A stretch of DNA of 64,000 nt from Lota lota (lineage: Eukaryota; Chordata; Actinopteri; Gadiformes; Lotidae), in contig JACYXH010000579.1 in assembly GCA_026745465.1 (NCBI GenBank), positions 1 to 64,000 of the forward strand, given 5' to 3'. Positions 1 through 10,719 of the stretch are shown piece by piece; the first letter of the stretch is position 1, and each line of letters begins with the position of its first letter. A model generated the notes under the pieces. That model had not been told where the DNA came from and made no database searches. It saw only the letters and a program-made list of their open reading frames with translations. The position numbers and the translations under genes are program-made.

Positions 1-141
1 CCACTGTCACTGCATGGCCAGCACACACACACACACACACACACAATGTCTGCAGCGTGTGTCTTCATAGCAGTCAGTGGCTCATGGTTCTCTCCCCTAC
101 CCAGCAAGGTCTGTGTTGGTTGTTGCAGTGGTTGTGCGTAC

Positions 142-2044
142 CTGTATGAAGGCATTGAAGCGGGGGTCCTTCTTCTGCCTGGTCTTGATGAGCTCCAAGG
201 AGAAGGGCTGGTTGCTGCAGAACGTCCCCACTGCCTGCTTGATCTTGTCCAGCTCACCACCGCTGAACTGGAGCCCAGGCGGGTGGTGGTGGTGGGGGTG
301 GGGGTGGCAGTGGCGGAGGTGGTGGTGGTGGAGGACAGATGTCAGGGTTAGTGGTCATGGAGATGGCCGGGTGATTTAATCAGAGGGTGGAGGTCTACGA
401 TGGCTCTTTGAAGGGGTGGACGTCCTTCATGGCTCATGTGTGTGTAGACCAGATGGATGAACCTGGTTCCTCCATGTATGGGCGGGTCATGTGTGTGTAG
501 ACCAGATGGATGAACCTGGTTCCTCCATGTATGGGCGGGTCATGTGTGTTTAGACCAGATGGATGAACCTGGTTCCTCCATGTATGGGCGGGTCATGTGT
601 GTGTAGACCAGATGGATGAACCTGGTTCCTCCATGTATGGGCGGGTCATGTGTGTGTAGACCAGATGGATGAACCTGGTTCCTCCATGTATGGGCGGGTC
701 ATGTGTGTGTAGACCAGATGGATGAACCTGGTTCCTCCATGTATGGGCGGGTCATGTAGGTCACTTTCTGATTTGCTCTTTACACTATATCTTGCTGCAG
801 ATACTACCTACATAAAAATTAAATATATTTTCTATTTTCCTCATTATAATGTATAATATCTCCTAACAAACACCCACTATCCAAGAAAAGGATGACTCAA
901 AATGTGCATAAATATACACAACAACACATCTGATAATTGGCCCTCTATTTAACGATGCCGAACTGTGATGGAGTAAACACAAAATACTAAAACCTCAGAG
1001 AATGGAATAGGCAATCTGTTGCTGGGGGTGTTTTCCTGTCACACCTCATCACCCTTCTTGAGATGCATCCAAAAGGGAGAATAGCGTTTCAGCCTGAACA
1101 CTGTACTCACCCAGGAGAGCAAGTCGTCTCCTATCTGCTCGATTACTGAGGACTCATTCTTCTTCCGAACGGCTGCCATTTGGTCCAGTATGGAAACTGA
1201 AAATCCAAACCAGAAAAACGTCAGTGTGTTTGTGTGGATGCACACCAGAAAGCAAGGGTGGGAAAGCAGTAGCGAGCGGTGACCTTTGACCTGAAGCATT
1301 ATAATTAACAATTAAAATATGCCACACTCTCACCCAAACAACCCTCTCTCAAATCAACATTTCTAGTCATCTAGATTCTAGTACACGCAAAGTCACTGCC
1401 TTGCTTTTCGAGTAGCACATGCATTTAATTTATCAGACTTGAAAGGGCCTTCTTCAGCTAAAAATACACTATTTTTGTAATAATTACAAGCCATAATACC
1501 ACACTGAAAAATAGCGCATCTCCTGCTTCTATTTTTGTTCATTTGTCTATTTAAAGAATGCCTGCAGTACCCTTGCCCACCACCGGTCGGCGTACCACAG
1601 GTTGAAAAACCCACGAGCTAAGAGCGCAGGCACGAGACATGCCGGAGAAGGCGTGTGTCTACCGTGCAGCTGCAGGATGTCCTCCAGGTTGGTGAAGATG
1701 TCCCTGATGTCTGGGGCCGGCAGGAGGGCCTCCTCTGAGAGCTTCTGGTAGAAGAGCAGGTCCAGCACTCGCAGCGTGCGCACATGGGCCCTCTCGGTGC
1801 AGAACAGCTCTGGACGGGCAGACCCCCAAAGCGCTCACTGAAGGAGGCCATTTTGAGAGATGAAGACAAACCAGCAGTGTGATTGTGGGTCTCCTCACCG
1901 TTGATGACCTCCTGCCTCTTGATGTCGTGGGGCCTGAGCCCAGCCAGCACCTCCTTCCTCACCAGCTGCTGCCAGGTCAACAGCTCTGAGTCCGTCCCCT
2001 GCTCGTCCTCACTGTGAACATCTGGGCCACCCAGTCCCTTGAGT
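142..2044 (-). CDS. arhgef12: arhgef12 DH-domain start exons
   Basis: There are four exons. 1899-2044 contains [18 protein letters not shown] and ends KRQEVIN. 1663-1809 contains [17 protein letters not shown] and ends NLEDILQLH. 1111-1196 contains [18 protein letters not shown]. 142-267 contains [20 protein letters not shown] and ends RFNAFIQ. All have canonical splice sites, and phases run 1, 1, 0, 0. This is the N-terminal half of the Dbl-homology domain, which catalyses GDP release from RhoA. The rest of DH and the PH domain lie beyond the window edge. A long CA repeat (2047-2370) sits directly before the acceptor of the first of these exons. Confidence 0.9.
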
Positions 2045-2552
2045 CTGCACGCACACACGCACACACGCACACACACACACACACAAACACCGCACCCACA
2101 CACACGCACGCACATGAGCACACACACACACACGCACGCAAACACACACAGGCACGCACACACACGCACACACAGGCACACACACACACCACGCACGCAC
2201 ACGAGCACACACACACACGAGCACACACGCACACACACGTGCACACACACATGCACACATGTACGCACGCACATGAGCACACACGTGCACACACACACGC
2301 AGGCACACACACACACACACATGCACGCGCACACACCCACGCACGCACCCCACACACACACACACACACACAGGTTTTGGCTCTCTTCATCTTCTGGTCC
2401 AAGGACGTAGTTCAGATTAAAAATAAACAGGCGTAGTCGTAATTACCTTCGTATGACCTTGGGCGTTGCGTCAGTAACCCTATGAAGAGAGAGCACATGT
2501 TTAGAATCCCTTCGCTTTAGAAAGCTGAGTGGTTCTTCAACAGGGACAACGC

Positions 2553-2613
<61 letters not shown>

Positions 2614-5600
2614 ATATATATATACACCGCCAGGAGCTGCTTTCCATCTGCCTTCCTCACACACGCACACCATGAGTAAAGCAGCGTACACTCACCGCCG
2701 GTCCAGCGCACAGAGGTCAAAGGGCGAGGCGGGGTCCCCCTGGAGCCCGTCACTCCGTCTGGAGCCCGAGCCGGAGGAGGTCCCACGGCAACGGCTGCAT
2801 GAAGGAAAACCCGCCGCCGTACCGGGAAGATCCCCCCTTTGGGGTCGGCACAGTCCGCATGGCGCAGCCGGACCCGTGTCTCCGCTGGCGTCCGGGCCGG
2901 CGCTGTCGGCGGGCGAGAAGCCTTCGCCGGATTGGCTGCTACGCAGACGCCCCGCCTCCAGCCACTCCCCGGCCCCCAGCGTAGGCGGAGACGGTGGCAC
3001 CTGCGGCCGGGGTGGCCCTTCCAAAGCCTTGCCCGCTGCAAATAGGAAGAGCGCGACATCCATCAGAACGCCCCCGCCACGGAGAGAGCTAACAATACCG
3101 CGGGCTGTGACGGCTCACCCGAGTCGCCTCCGGCGCGGCTTGGTCGGCGCTGAAGGATGCTGGGAAACCTGGGTCTCTTCACCTTTTTTCCTCGCCCTCT
3201 TTCTCGGTCTTGGCGCTCTTCTGCACGGGGTTAAAGACGACAGGAGGGAGCGGACGGGTGAGGAGGGTCCACTTTGAGACGAGGCACCAGGATGGCTCCA
3301 AGCGGGGAGAGCACCAGGATGGCTCCACCGGGCGCTCTCCCCGCTAAAGGCATGCTTTATTCATGACATAGTGAGAATTAGACAGGAAGGTATGGGAGAG
3401 AGAGGGGAGAGAGAGGGGGGAGAACATGCTTTATTCATGACAGTGAGAATTAGACAGGAAGATATGGGAGAGAGAGGGGGGAGGACATACAGTGAATGGC
3501 TTGAATGGAACCCATGTCACGAGGACTGAGTCTTTATGGTACTCGCTTTACACAGGTAAGCCACCGGGGCGCCCCTGTAGGGTTGGAATTACATTTCATA
3601 GTGTTTGTAATGTGTATCTATACCCTCATAGTGGTAACCTACATAAAACATGTGTTTGTTCAGCTCTTCGTCTCTGTGATGAGTAATGACAATCTATCGT
3701 CATTCATTATTTACTTTGTGAATCATCACGGGTCCATTTAGTACACGATGTTAAATTACCCAAATTAGTTTGTCAGAGAAACATTCTCTAACAGTGTAAC
3801 AGTAAAAATATGAATCATCAAAGCAGTGCACACACCTGCAATGCTCTCTGGTTGTAGACACCGCCAGTATCATCCTAAGGAATAAGATAATTGGACCTAT
3901 GGTTATTATACTACTGGTTGTAAACAGTGCTAGTATCATCCTAAGGAATAAGGCAATAGGACCTATGGTTATTATACTACTGGTTGTAAACAGTGCTAGT
4001 ATCATCCTAAGGAATAAGGCAATAGGACCTATGGTTATTATACTACTGGTTGTAAACAGTGCCAGTATCATCCTAAGGAATAAGACAATAGGACCTATGG
4101 TTATTATACTACTGGTTGTAGACACCGCCAGTAACATCCTAAGCATTAAAGCATTCGGGACCCGTAGACCTAACACTACACAGCCAAGTGTTCCTCCCAC
4201 AGCACACAGTTACATATCCCACTCAAATTAAGAACAATATGCAAGGAATGGACAGTTTAACTAGTGTAAATCTACTGACAAAGAGACCCTTAACAGTCGA
4301 TTAAAATAACTAAACAAAGTGCAGAGGAAGACAGACGAAGCGCCTGTGCAGATTTCTTCTTCTTTTTTTTTTTTTATGAACACAAGGAGAAGACCTGGTA
4401 CCCATGGCGACGGGGGCGTGTTGGAGGAGAGCCGGTTCAGGGGGCCGCAGGGGCGCTCCGTGGCCGGGGAGGAAACGCTCAGGGCCAGCATCTCCGACTC
4501 CGCCTCGGATAGGGGATCTGGGCGAGCCCCGGGGGGCCGCCCAGCACCGTGAGGGCCAGATAGGGGCCCGCTGGGGGAACATGTATTAGCTCATTCTGAC
4601 GGCCTGCGATGGCACAAGATGGTAGAGATAGTACAAGGACTCACATTTGATGAGCTTCACCACTTCAACGTGATTCAAACGCATTACTAGGGTCCCGTTC
4701 ACCTGAATAAAACATTACAAATGGTTTTATGGTGTAGAGTGAAGACGGAGAATATCTAATGCATTGAAACGCAGCCAACGTTTGGGTTTGTGGCCCACCA
4801 CAAGGTGGCAGCAGCGAGCACTTTGGCACAAAAAAGACAACACGTGTGACGTTGGCAGTTTTGGAGCACATATTCAAACACAATACCTTGATGATCCTGT
4901 CTGCTGTCTGAACACCTGCCCGCATGGCAGGCCCACCTGGCAACATAAAAAGCAGTTGGTCAAACAGAACGAGAGAAAAGCTACAATACTAATCAAATCA
5001 AACAGACATATAGAAGGCAAACTCCAACGTGTACGTTCATTGTTATAGGTTACACAGTGTATACACTATCGCCCGACACCCAAGATGCTGCAGAGTGACT
5101 ATTTATGAGCACATTGTTTTAAAAGACCATAACAGTGGTTCTAGGAACAGCTGTTTCTCAGCTCCACCCCAAATAAGGGATTTAGGCCGAGGCTGGTTAT
5201 TATGGGATGTACCACTGTCTGTGGAGCGGCGGTAGCGCCTGCTACTGTTTAGCTGTCATCTGAACAACGCAAAACCCTCTGTGTGATTAACGCAGCAGAC
5301 CCCCTCTTTCTGTTTTAAAATGGTTATATTTAACCGTGTGTCACAACTTATGGTGCTTTATTGTTTTGAGTACATCTTTTGTGGACAAAGCTCAACTGTC
5401 CTTGAATTGAACGGGCCTGACGTTTGTACTGTAGCCGTCGGACACGGCTACAGTACAGTACAGTACTTTTCAACGGTGTGAAAACGGCGCCATGACGTCC
5501 AGCTGCTTGATGCTCTGTCTTTGGACACAACGGCTCGCGGCGACAACACATTATACTACATCACAATTATGAATTTGTTTTACAGTTAAGACCATAATCT

Positions 5601-6847
5601 TCTCTCCCCTCCCCCCCCACAAAAACCAAATGCTCCGAACAAAAGGCTGAACAAGCCCAGAACCCATCGACAATGTGAAGCATTTTGGCCAAGATTATTC
5701 GTTTGCACTACCCACTAATCTTTGCCAGCCTTCAAGCAATCCTGTTGAGAAAACAGGGGTTTGAACAAGGCCTACATCACGCTATTGTCTTACGGAGGAC
5801 AAAAGAAACCCAGTTGCTGCCCCCCCCCCCCCCCCCCCCCGCTGATATTCAGACGGTTAAATGGGGTCCGTTTTTCTGCGTCGTACTGAAAACTCCCATC
5901 AGCCTCTGGCGCGTTGAAAACTCCCATCAGCCTCTGGCGCTAGGCAGCGACTACACGGAAGAAGGTGGCGACAGGCCTTCTGAAAAGAGGGCCTAACCCT
6001 AACCCAAAAGGCTGGGGCCAAAGCAAAAGAAGAACTCAAAAACTTACTTTGAAGGGCGTTTTGAGCCTTGATTCAACTGTGGTTTCCCGTGTTAGGGCGG
6101 TCAGGGGACGTCCACAACCACACACCTATTCCAGCTACATTCATGACGGGGATACCGTCATGAATGTAGCTGGTTTAGCTAACCCTAACCCCTATTCCAG
6201 CTACATTCATGACGGGGATACCGTCATGAATGTAGCTGGTTTAGCTAACCCTATTCCAGCTACATTCATGACGGGGATACCGTCATGAATGTAGCTGGTT
6301 TTGCTAACCCTAATCCTAACCCTATTCCAGCTACATTCATGACGGGGATACCGTCATGAATGTAGCTGGTTTAGCTAACCCTAACCCTAACCGTATTCCA
6401 GCTACATTCATGACGGGGATACCGTCATGAATGTAGCTGGTTTAGCTAACCCTAACCCTATTCCAGCTACATTCATGACGGGGATACCGTCACACTCTTC
6501 CCTCTACCTTTGTTCTGTGTTCATTCCACCGGGAGATATTTTATATTTTACCTTCTCTGACGAGCTGCACAAACACAGGGCTATCACCGCTGACAGTGAG
6601 CCCAAAGCCATTTTCATCTTTCTGGATGATTACACATCGCTGAACCAGGCCTGCGGGCGAGACACAGAAGGACATCACAATGCAGTCAACAGAACCAGGA
6701 AGCCCTTATTGGTAATGTTCCCAGGTTAGCAATCTGAGGATAGTCTTGGCAACAACTTTGTATTTATTGACCCACATACCCATTTATGACCCACAGCACA
6801 GCACAGAACAGAGACAGCAAGAGCAACACGCGCGCGCTCACACACAG

Positions 6848-6878
<31 letters not shown>

Positions 6879-9245
6879 GGCACACAAATGAACCAACAGA
6901 CTAACCAACATTACGTTTGCATGCATACACGCACAAAACAACAGAGTAAAAGGAAACACAGGAAAAGAGATAAATCATGAGGGAGAAAATTATTGTACAA
7001 ATGATATTTATAACCTCATAAAAAACAATGTGAAGGCAACGGGATGAACTGACGAGAGTCACTACAGAACTAGCATGGCTTTGGTTATGGTTATGGTTAT
7101 GATGTAATGACTGGTTAGTGCATGCATCACATGACCTGCAGTGATGTAATGACTGGTTAGTGCATGCATCACATGACCTGCACCGCCTTTAGAAGTGTCA
7201 CGTGACCTGCACCGCCTTTAGAAGTGTCACGTGACCTGCACTGCAAAACATGTTTTAAAATTGTCTGTGTGCAAAGAAATTACGTCATTAATCATTTCAT
7301 AGGAATTTAGTTTTAAATGCATTTTGAGGATGTTCTCCTAAACCAAACACTCTATTTGGAAATAATAGTTATTTGAAGAGGTAATGCAATTTGAAGACAA
7401 CAGGAGAGGGTCATAGATTGAGATAGGAATGGTTCAAATGTGGACATGCATCACAGAACAAAAGGACATGACCAGATATTGTGGAAATATCTAGTTGTGG
7501 AAATAAAGATAAAAGATAAGAAACTAGAGAAGAGAATTACGTTACAAATCAAAACAGAAAATGCTCTCTGGCTGATCTGTACTTTGCTGACTCAGTGAGT
7601 TTGAACGCAGACAACCAATTAAATTCTGTCCAACAAATTGACGGCAGGGCTGATAACAGACGAGACGAAAAACAGTGAACAATGTCTTGAGTCCCAGGGG
7701 CCACATCTAGTCCATCCTTTGTTGCATCACAGTAAGATAAGCCAGCAGGAATGGGAAGGGATTTTCAGACTCTTCTTTTCAAAACAGAGGCTTTAGACAA
7801 ACCTCAAATCCTATTTTCTTCCTTGCTGACCAATGACAACACAAGGCGTGTCAGAATCCCACACCAAACGTTTAGTGGTTCTGCACCCTCCCTACTTTAC
7901 TGTCCTTGAACACCACACCAGCCCAAGATTTGAAACATGAAAATAAATTACAATGGCATACGGCACAATGACATACAGTAGTATGCTGTATGTGAAATGA
8001 AAAGAGCCATGTGGACATTGAACACATGGCCGCACAGTGCACAGTGACAGGGTCAGCTTATGTCTATCAAACCAAAGGTTATATAAAAACTAAATATGTA
8101 GACTGTCATACAACGGTCTTGTTCAAACATCAACATATATTTTCTCTCTCCGTTTGCTATTAGAGGGTTAGATGCACAAAGAAGTGGGAAACCCGTTAGC
8201 CCTAATGATATACCGATGGAAGCAACTTGGATGCAACAAGATTAAAATCAGTGTGCCCAAATGAGTTTTATATAAATGAGAAAACCAGGAGAACCTCAGC
8301 GTCCCCAAAGTGCTGAGAACGGACAGCACAGACCTGCAGGTACAATGCAGTTGGGAAAGGTGGTTGGTAATCAGTATTATCACTCACAGCTGCTGCAGGC
8401 CAGGGAGTAACAAGGCCTAACAATCAACTCCTGGCCTACTTAAGCCTGCCAGTGACTACCGTGCGGGGAAGTGTGGGAGCTGGTAACCCAGTAAGAACGG
8501 TAAGCGGCCGCTGGCCGAACACTTTCATGAAGAGAGAACAAAGTGGACTATGTGAAGACGGCTTGCGTGTGGGAGGACTCCCGGAACGGACAAGGGGAGC
8601 TAAGGAGGCTAGCCCCAGCTAACCCCAGCTAACCCCTTCTCCCTGGGTGGACGACCCATCGGCTGACGTCTTGTGTTTCCCCCTCCCGGAACGGACAAGG
8701 GGAGCTAAAGAGGCTAACCCCAGTCTTAACCCCAGCTAACCCGAGCTATAAAAAGAAAAAAAAAAAATAAAAATATATATATATAAAATAAAAATAAATA
8801 TATATTATATTAAAAAATAAAATAAAAAATAAGAAAATAATAAAAAAAATATAAACAAGCGAACCCCAGCTACCCCAGCTAACCCCTTCTCCCTGGGTGG
8901 ACGACCCATCGGCTGCTGTCTTGTGTTTCCCCCTCCGCAGGCCCTGTCCAAAGACTGTTTTCTTACTTTCTGCAGTGGTTAAAATAAAAGATGCCCTGAG
9001 CGGGTTTTAACCGCAGCCGTTTCCATGCCGGTTACTAACTGTCCCGTCTGGGGCGCCACAGTATACCATCATGCTTTGCACACACCACCATCACAACATT
9101 AATGAGATGAAAGAGAGCGAGGGTGCGCGTAAGAGGAGATGAAGAGAACTTACCTGTAGGGACAAACTCATTCGAGGGAAGTGGGGATTCATCACTTTTG
9201 GGTGTCTTGTCTGGGGCGTGACCTTCACTGAGAATGCTGCTACTT
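142..9245 (-). CDS. arhgef12: arhgef12 (LARG) RhoGEF, partial and internally depleted
   Basis: This is a Rho guanine-nucleotide exchange factor that links G12/13 signalling to RhoA. Ten exons can be read on the minus strand with GT/AG borders and matching phases where neighbours meet: 9154-9245, 6552-6650, 4887-4936, 4645-4702, 4402-4570, 3119-3220, 2696-3035, 2447-2479, 1899-2044, 1663-1809, then 1111-1196 and 142-267. They encode the N-terminal linker, the PDZ domain, part of the middle linker and the start of the DH domain. Phrases such as [24 protein letters not shown] and [11 protein letters not shown] fit LARG better than PDZ-RhoGEF (ARHGEF11), whose DH reads differently. The first coding exon and everything after early DH lie outside or are unseen. 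Between 4402 and 3220 the family normally has many exons, including the RGS-like domain, but only repeats are found. Two exons carry apparent one-base losses. Confidence 0.85.
435..757. repeat. 53-bp minisatellite, six copies
   Basis: A 53-bp unit beginning CATGTGTGTGTAGACCAGAT is repeated about six times with almost no change (one copy has TTTAGACC). It lies in an arhgef12 intron. There are no spacers of differing sequence, so it is not a CRISPR-like array. Confidence 0.95.
2047..2372. repeat. CA/CACG microsatellite
   Basis: About 320 bases of CACA with GCAC interruptions lie in the intron directly upstream (on the minus strand) of the arhgef12 exon 1899-2044. Long reading frames of Thr/His or Cys/Val across it are artefacts of the repeat. 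Confidence 0.95.
2447..3220 (-). CDS. arhgef12: arhgef12 linker exons before DH
   Basis: There are three exons. 3119-3220 is basic and ends [16 protein letters not shown], like the KRRGFPSILGPPRRPSR of LARG. 2696-3035 is a 340-nt proline/glycine-rich linker, GC-rich, fully open in one frame from [11 protein letters not shown] to CALDRR. 2447-2479 is only 33 nt and reads [10 protein letters not shown]. Phases chain correctly from the first to the next exon (1, 2, 2). In 3119-3220 the first half matches the family (KTEKEGEEK) in a different frame from the second half. One extra base in the T6 run at 3184-3189 would join them, and would also make the exon length fit phase 0 to 1. Confidence 0.75.
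2560..2623. repeat. TA microsatellite
   Basis: TATATA repeat of about 60 bases between the 33-nt exon and the 340-nt exon of arhgef12. Confidence 0.9.
3285..3490. repeat. Short tandem duplications in arhgef12 intron
   Basis: Two short duplications sit side by side. One is built on GCACCAGGATGGCTCCA (two copies). The other is built on ATGCTTTATTCATGACA followed by GAATTAGACAGGAAG (two copies) with GAGA tracts. This is part of the 1.2-kb stretch where the RGS-like exons would be expected. Confidence 0.8.
3860..4145. repeat. 66-bp minisatellite
   Basis: About four and a half copies of a 66-bp unit containing CCTAAGGAATAAGGCAATAG and TATTATACTACTGGTTGTAA. Because 66 is a multiple of three, it makes open frames on both strands that are not genes. 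Confidence 0.95.
4402..4702 (-). CDS. arhgef12: arhgef12 PDZ end and linker exons
   Basis: Exon 4645-4702 (58 nt) reads [19 protein letters not shown]. Exon 4402-4570 completes the PDZ with [11 protein letters not shown] and enters the linker with [10 protein letters not shown]. The frame then hits a stop, while the neighbouring frame continues with [14 protein letters not shown]. This fits one base missing from the G run at 4512-4515 (minus-strand C run). The 3' donor (ATGG|GTACC at 4401) is my best choice but not certain. After this exon the RGS-like part of the gene is absent. Confidence 0.8.
4887..6650 (-). CDS. arhgef12: arhgef12 PDZ domain exons (first part)
   Basis: Exon 6552-6650 (99 nt) begins the PDZ domain with [18 protein letters not shown] and the carboxylate-binding loop GFGL. 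Exon 4887-4936 (50 nt) continues with [17 protein letters not shown]. Phases agree: 1 to 1, then 0. In LARG this domain binds C-terminal peptides of plexin-B and the IGF-1 receptor at the membrane. The intron between them holds the hairpin minisatellite at 6127-6490, which ends about 60 bases from the splice donor. No frame break is seen in these two exons. Confidence 0.88.
5000..6110. other. Intronic sequence, no gene seen
   Basis: This is arhgef12 intron between the 4887-4936 and 6552-6650 exons. It contains a C20 run at 5821-5840 and a short direct duplication of AAACTCCCATCAGCCTCTGG near 5888-5935. No coding signal was found. Confidence 0.6.
6127..6490. repeat. Hairpin minisatellite with CCCTAA spacers
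   Basis: Six units follow one another. Each holds a perfect 19-base inverted repeat (CCAGCTACATTCATGACGG, a 5-base loop GGATA, then its reverse complement). The units are joined by TTTAGCTAACCCTAACCC-like spacers, that is, telomere-type CCCTAA hexamers in varying number. The last unit keeps only its left arm and loop. CCTAACCCTAACCC also occurs at 5993-6005, just before. Confidence 0.95.
6655..8390. other. arhgef12 intron with short repeats
   Basis: No gene was recognised. It holds a CA microsatellite at 6840-6873, and a pair of overlapping duplications at 7100-7230 (TGATGTAATGACTGGTTAGT twice, CACCGCCTTTAGAAGTGTCA twice). The rest is AT-rich unique sequence. Confidence 0.6.
8390..9062 (+). 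mobile_element. Possible solo LTR or LTR-derived repeat
   Basis: The block runs from GCAGGCCAGGGAGTAAC to GTCTGGGGCGCCACA. It contains internal duplications (CCCGGAACGGACAAGGGGAG at 8578 and 8683; CCTGGGTGGACGACCCATCG at about 8641 and 8890). It also has an AT-rich stretch and an AATAAAA signal at 8982-8990 followed by a G/C-rich end. The end looks like an LTR end, but no target-site duplication or second copy was found, so the element type is uncertain. Confidence 0.3.
9154..9245 (-). CDS. arhgef12: arhgef12 N-terminal exon
   Basis: This 92-nt exon has a clear acceptor (CTGTCCAG) and donor (ACAG|GTAAGT). It reads [15 protein letters not shown] then ending EFVPT, which resembles the LARG stretch between the start methionine region and the PDZ domain. 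It ends in phase 1, and the PDZ exon at 6552-6650 starts in the matching phase, giving T-G-L-V-Q across the junction. The exon carrying the start codon was not found upstream; it is either beyond recognisable sequence or lost. Confidence 0.75.
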
Positions 9246-9677
9246 CTGGACAGAGACAAAAATGTGTTACACAGTAAAAACCAAACAACAATAACATACA
9301 CTGTCCTCTAATCCGAGGCTACTTCCTGAAGCACAGCCATTCTAGACAGGCTGCTCCCTGCTAAACCCTAATGTGGATCACTCTGGCACCCTCTGAGCAC
9401 GGCACAGCTTTCGTCTGGCCCGATGACAGTCAAGAAGACCCTTACAATGAACTGCCCGTTTCCAGCAAACCCGGTGTAAGCTGCTCCAGTCTAGCGTCCC
9501 ACTAATGACCCGGACGGAGGGCAGCCACCAGACAGAGCTTTCCCCGGGGGAGGAGCATGGGCCGAGTGGGTTTACTGTCTGCTGTCTGAAGGGGCTGGAG
9601 AGGACGTGGAGCTGCCGTGTGCACGCCCAGAGAAAGGCTGGCCCTCAGAGGAGGTGCAACGGGGGCCAGACCCCCAG

Positions 9678-9678
<1 letters not shown>

Positions 9679-9765
<87 letters not shown>
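9679..9765. repeat. GA microsatellite
   Basis: An uninterrupted GAGA tract of about 85 bases. Arg/Glu reading frames through it are artefacts. Flanking sequence from 9250 to 10720 has no gene that I recognise. Confidence 0.95.
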
Positions 9766-10163
9766 CCCCTGCTAAACCAGCTCAGCTCCTACAGCTGGAG
9801 CGCTGTTCGTAATCTCATTCATAACATGCATGGTATATGCTTCTTCTATGTTAAAGACGATAACATAATTGATTCTTACCTGATTGCTTTCTTAGGAAAC
9901 CTGCAACGTAGAACAGAGCTCGTCATTATGCGTCACCTCCAACATCCCAAGATATACTTCATGGGCGTCACTAAACGATCAAAACCCTTGCTCCGCTGCC
10001 CATGTCTGAGATACAAGAGAAGGGGAAACAAGATGCCTATCCTAGAGAATCCCACAGGGCTATAAGACAGTAAACACACTAATCCTGATTAAACATCTGG
10101 CTCGGTCAGCTGCAGATTAAAGTCTTTACCAGGTCAAATGCCCCCCAGCATCTAATATCTCAG

Positions 10164-10164
<1 letters not shown>

Positions 10165-10251
<87 letters not shown>
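10165..10251. repeat. GT microsatellite
   Basis: About 85 bases of uninterrupted GTGT, between unique non-coding stretches. Confidence 0.95.
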
Positions 10252-10252
<1 letters not shown>

Positions 10253-10719
10253 GCCTTGTCCCTAGTTTAGATCACGGCTTTGTCATAATTATATCTTAAC
10301 CATGTCCATGGCCTGTTTCGTTGACACAGTCTGCACTAAGACTGATTAGAGCTAAAGATGCTTTGAAGATGAGAGTATTCACTGCAGACCCTGGCAACAT
10401 CTTTCAGGGAAAGATTGGGTTTAAATGCTGTTACAGAGCGTGTTACAACAGACTGTTGTGATCTGCAACTACAGTAAATTAGCTTAAAGCCTAGCTAAAG
10501 CACCGAGTGCAGAAACACATTAAGACTGACGGCTGTAATTAGACTTCAACTTCCAGCATGACCTGCAACAACCAAGGAAACTTAAACACAAACAATTACA
10601 TACTCACCGCAAGTCCTTGGCCATTAAAGTTGTGAACACAAACCGCGGACCACAGCGGTGACACTGAGCAGGCTTCAGCGGTTCCCTGGTCCCGTGTGAT
10701 GGGAAGGCCCTCCGGCTAA

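Noticed and set aside
435..757. CRISPR-like array
   Set aside because: Units are whole tandem repeats without variable spacers, and the genome is vertebrate. The same holds for the arrays at 12487 and 38345.
1111..1196. Assigning this gene to arhgef11 (PDZ-RhoGEF)
   Set aside because: PDZ and DH phrases ([29 protein letters not shown]) fit LARG/ARHGEF12 better than ARHGEF11 as I recall both families.
1618..2436. Long Cys/Val and Thr/His reading frames
   Set aside because: Produced by the CA/CACG microsatellite. Only the parts covering arhgef12 exons are real, and in separate exons.
3751..4231. Open frames of 110-149 codons on both strands
   Set aside because: They come from a 66-bp tandem repeat, a multiple of three, with no protein family match and open frames on both strands.
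5990..6470. True telomere or chromosome end
   Set aside because: CCCTAA hexamers are few, interrupted by hairpin units and flanked on both sides by gene sequence, so at most interstitial telomere-type motifs. The same holds for 45352.
9505..10065. 186-codon frame with an Arg/Glu block
   Set aside because: The block is the GA microsatellite and the rest has no recognisable protein features.
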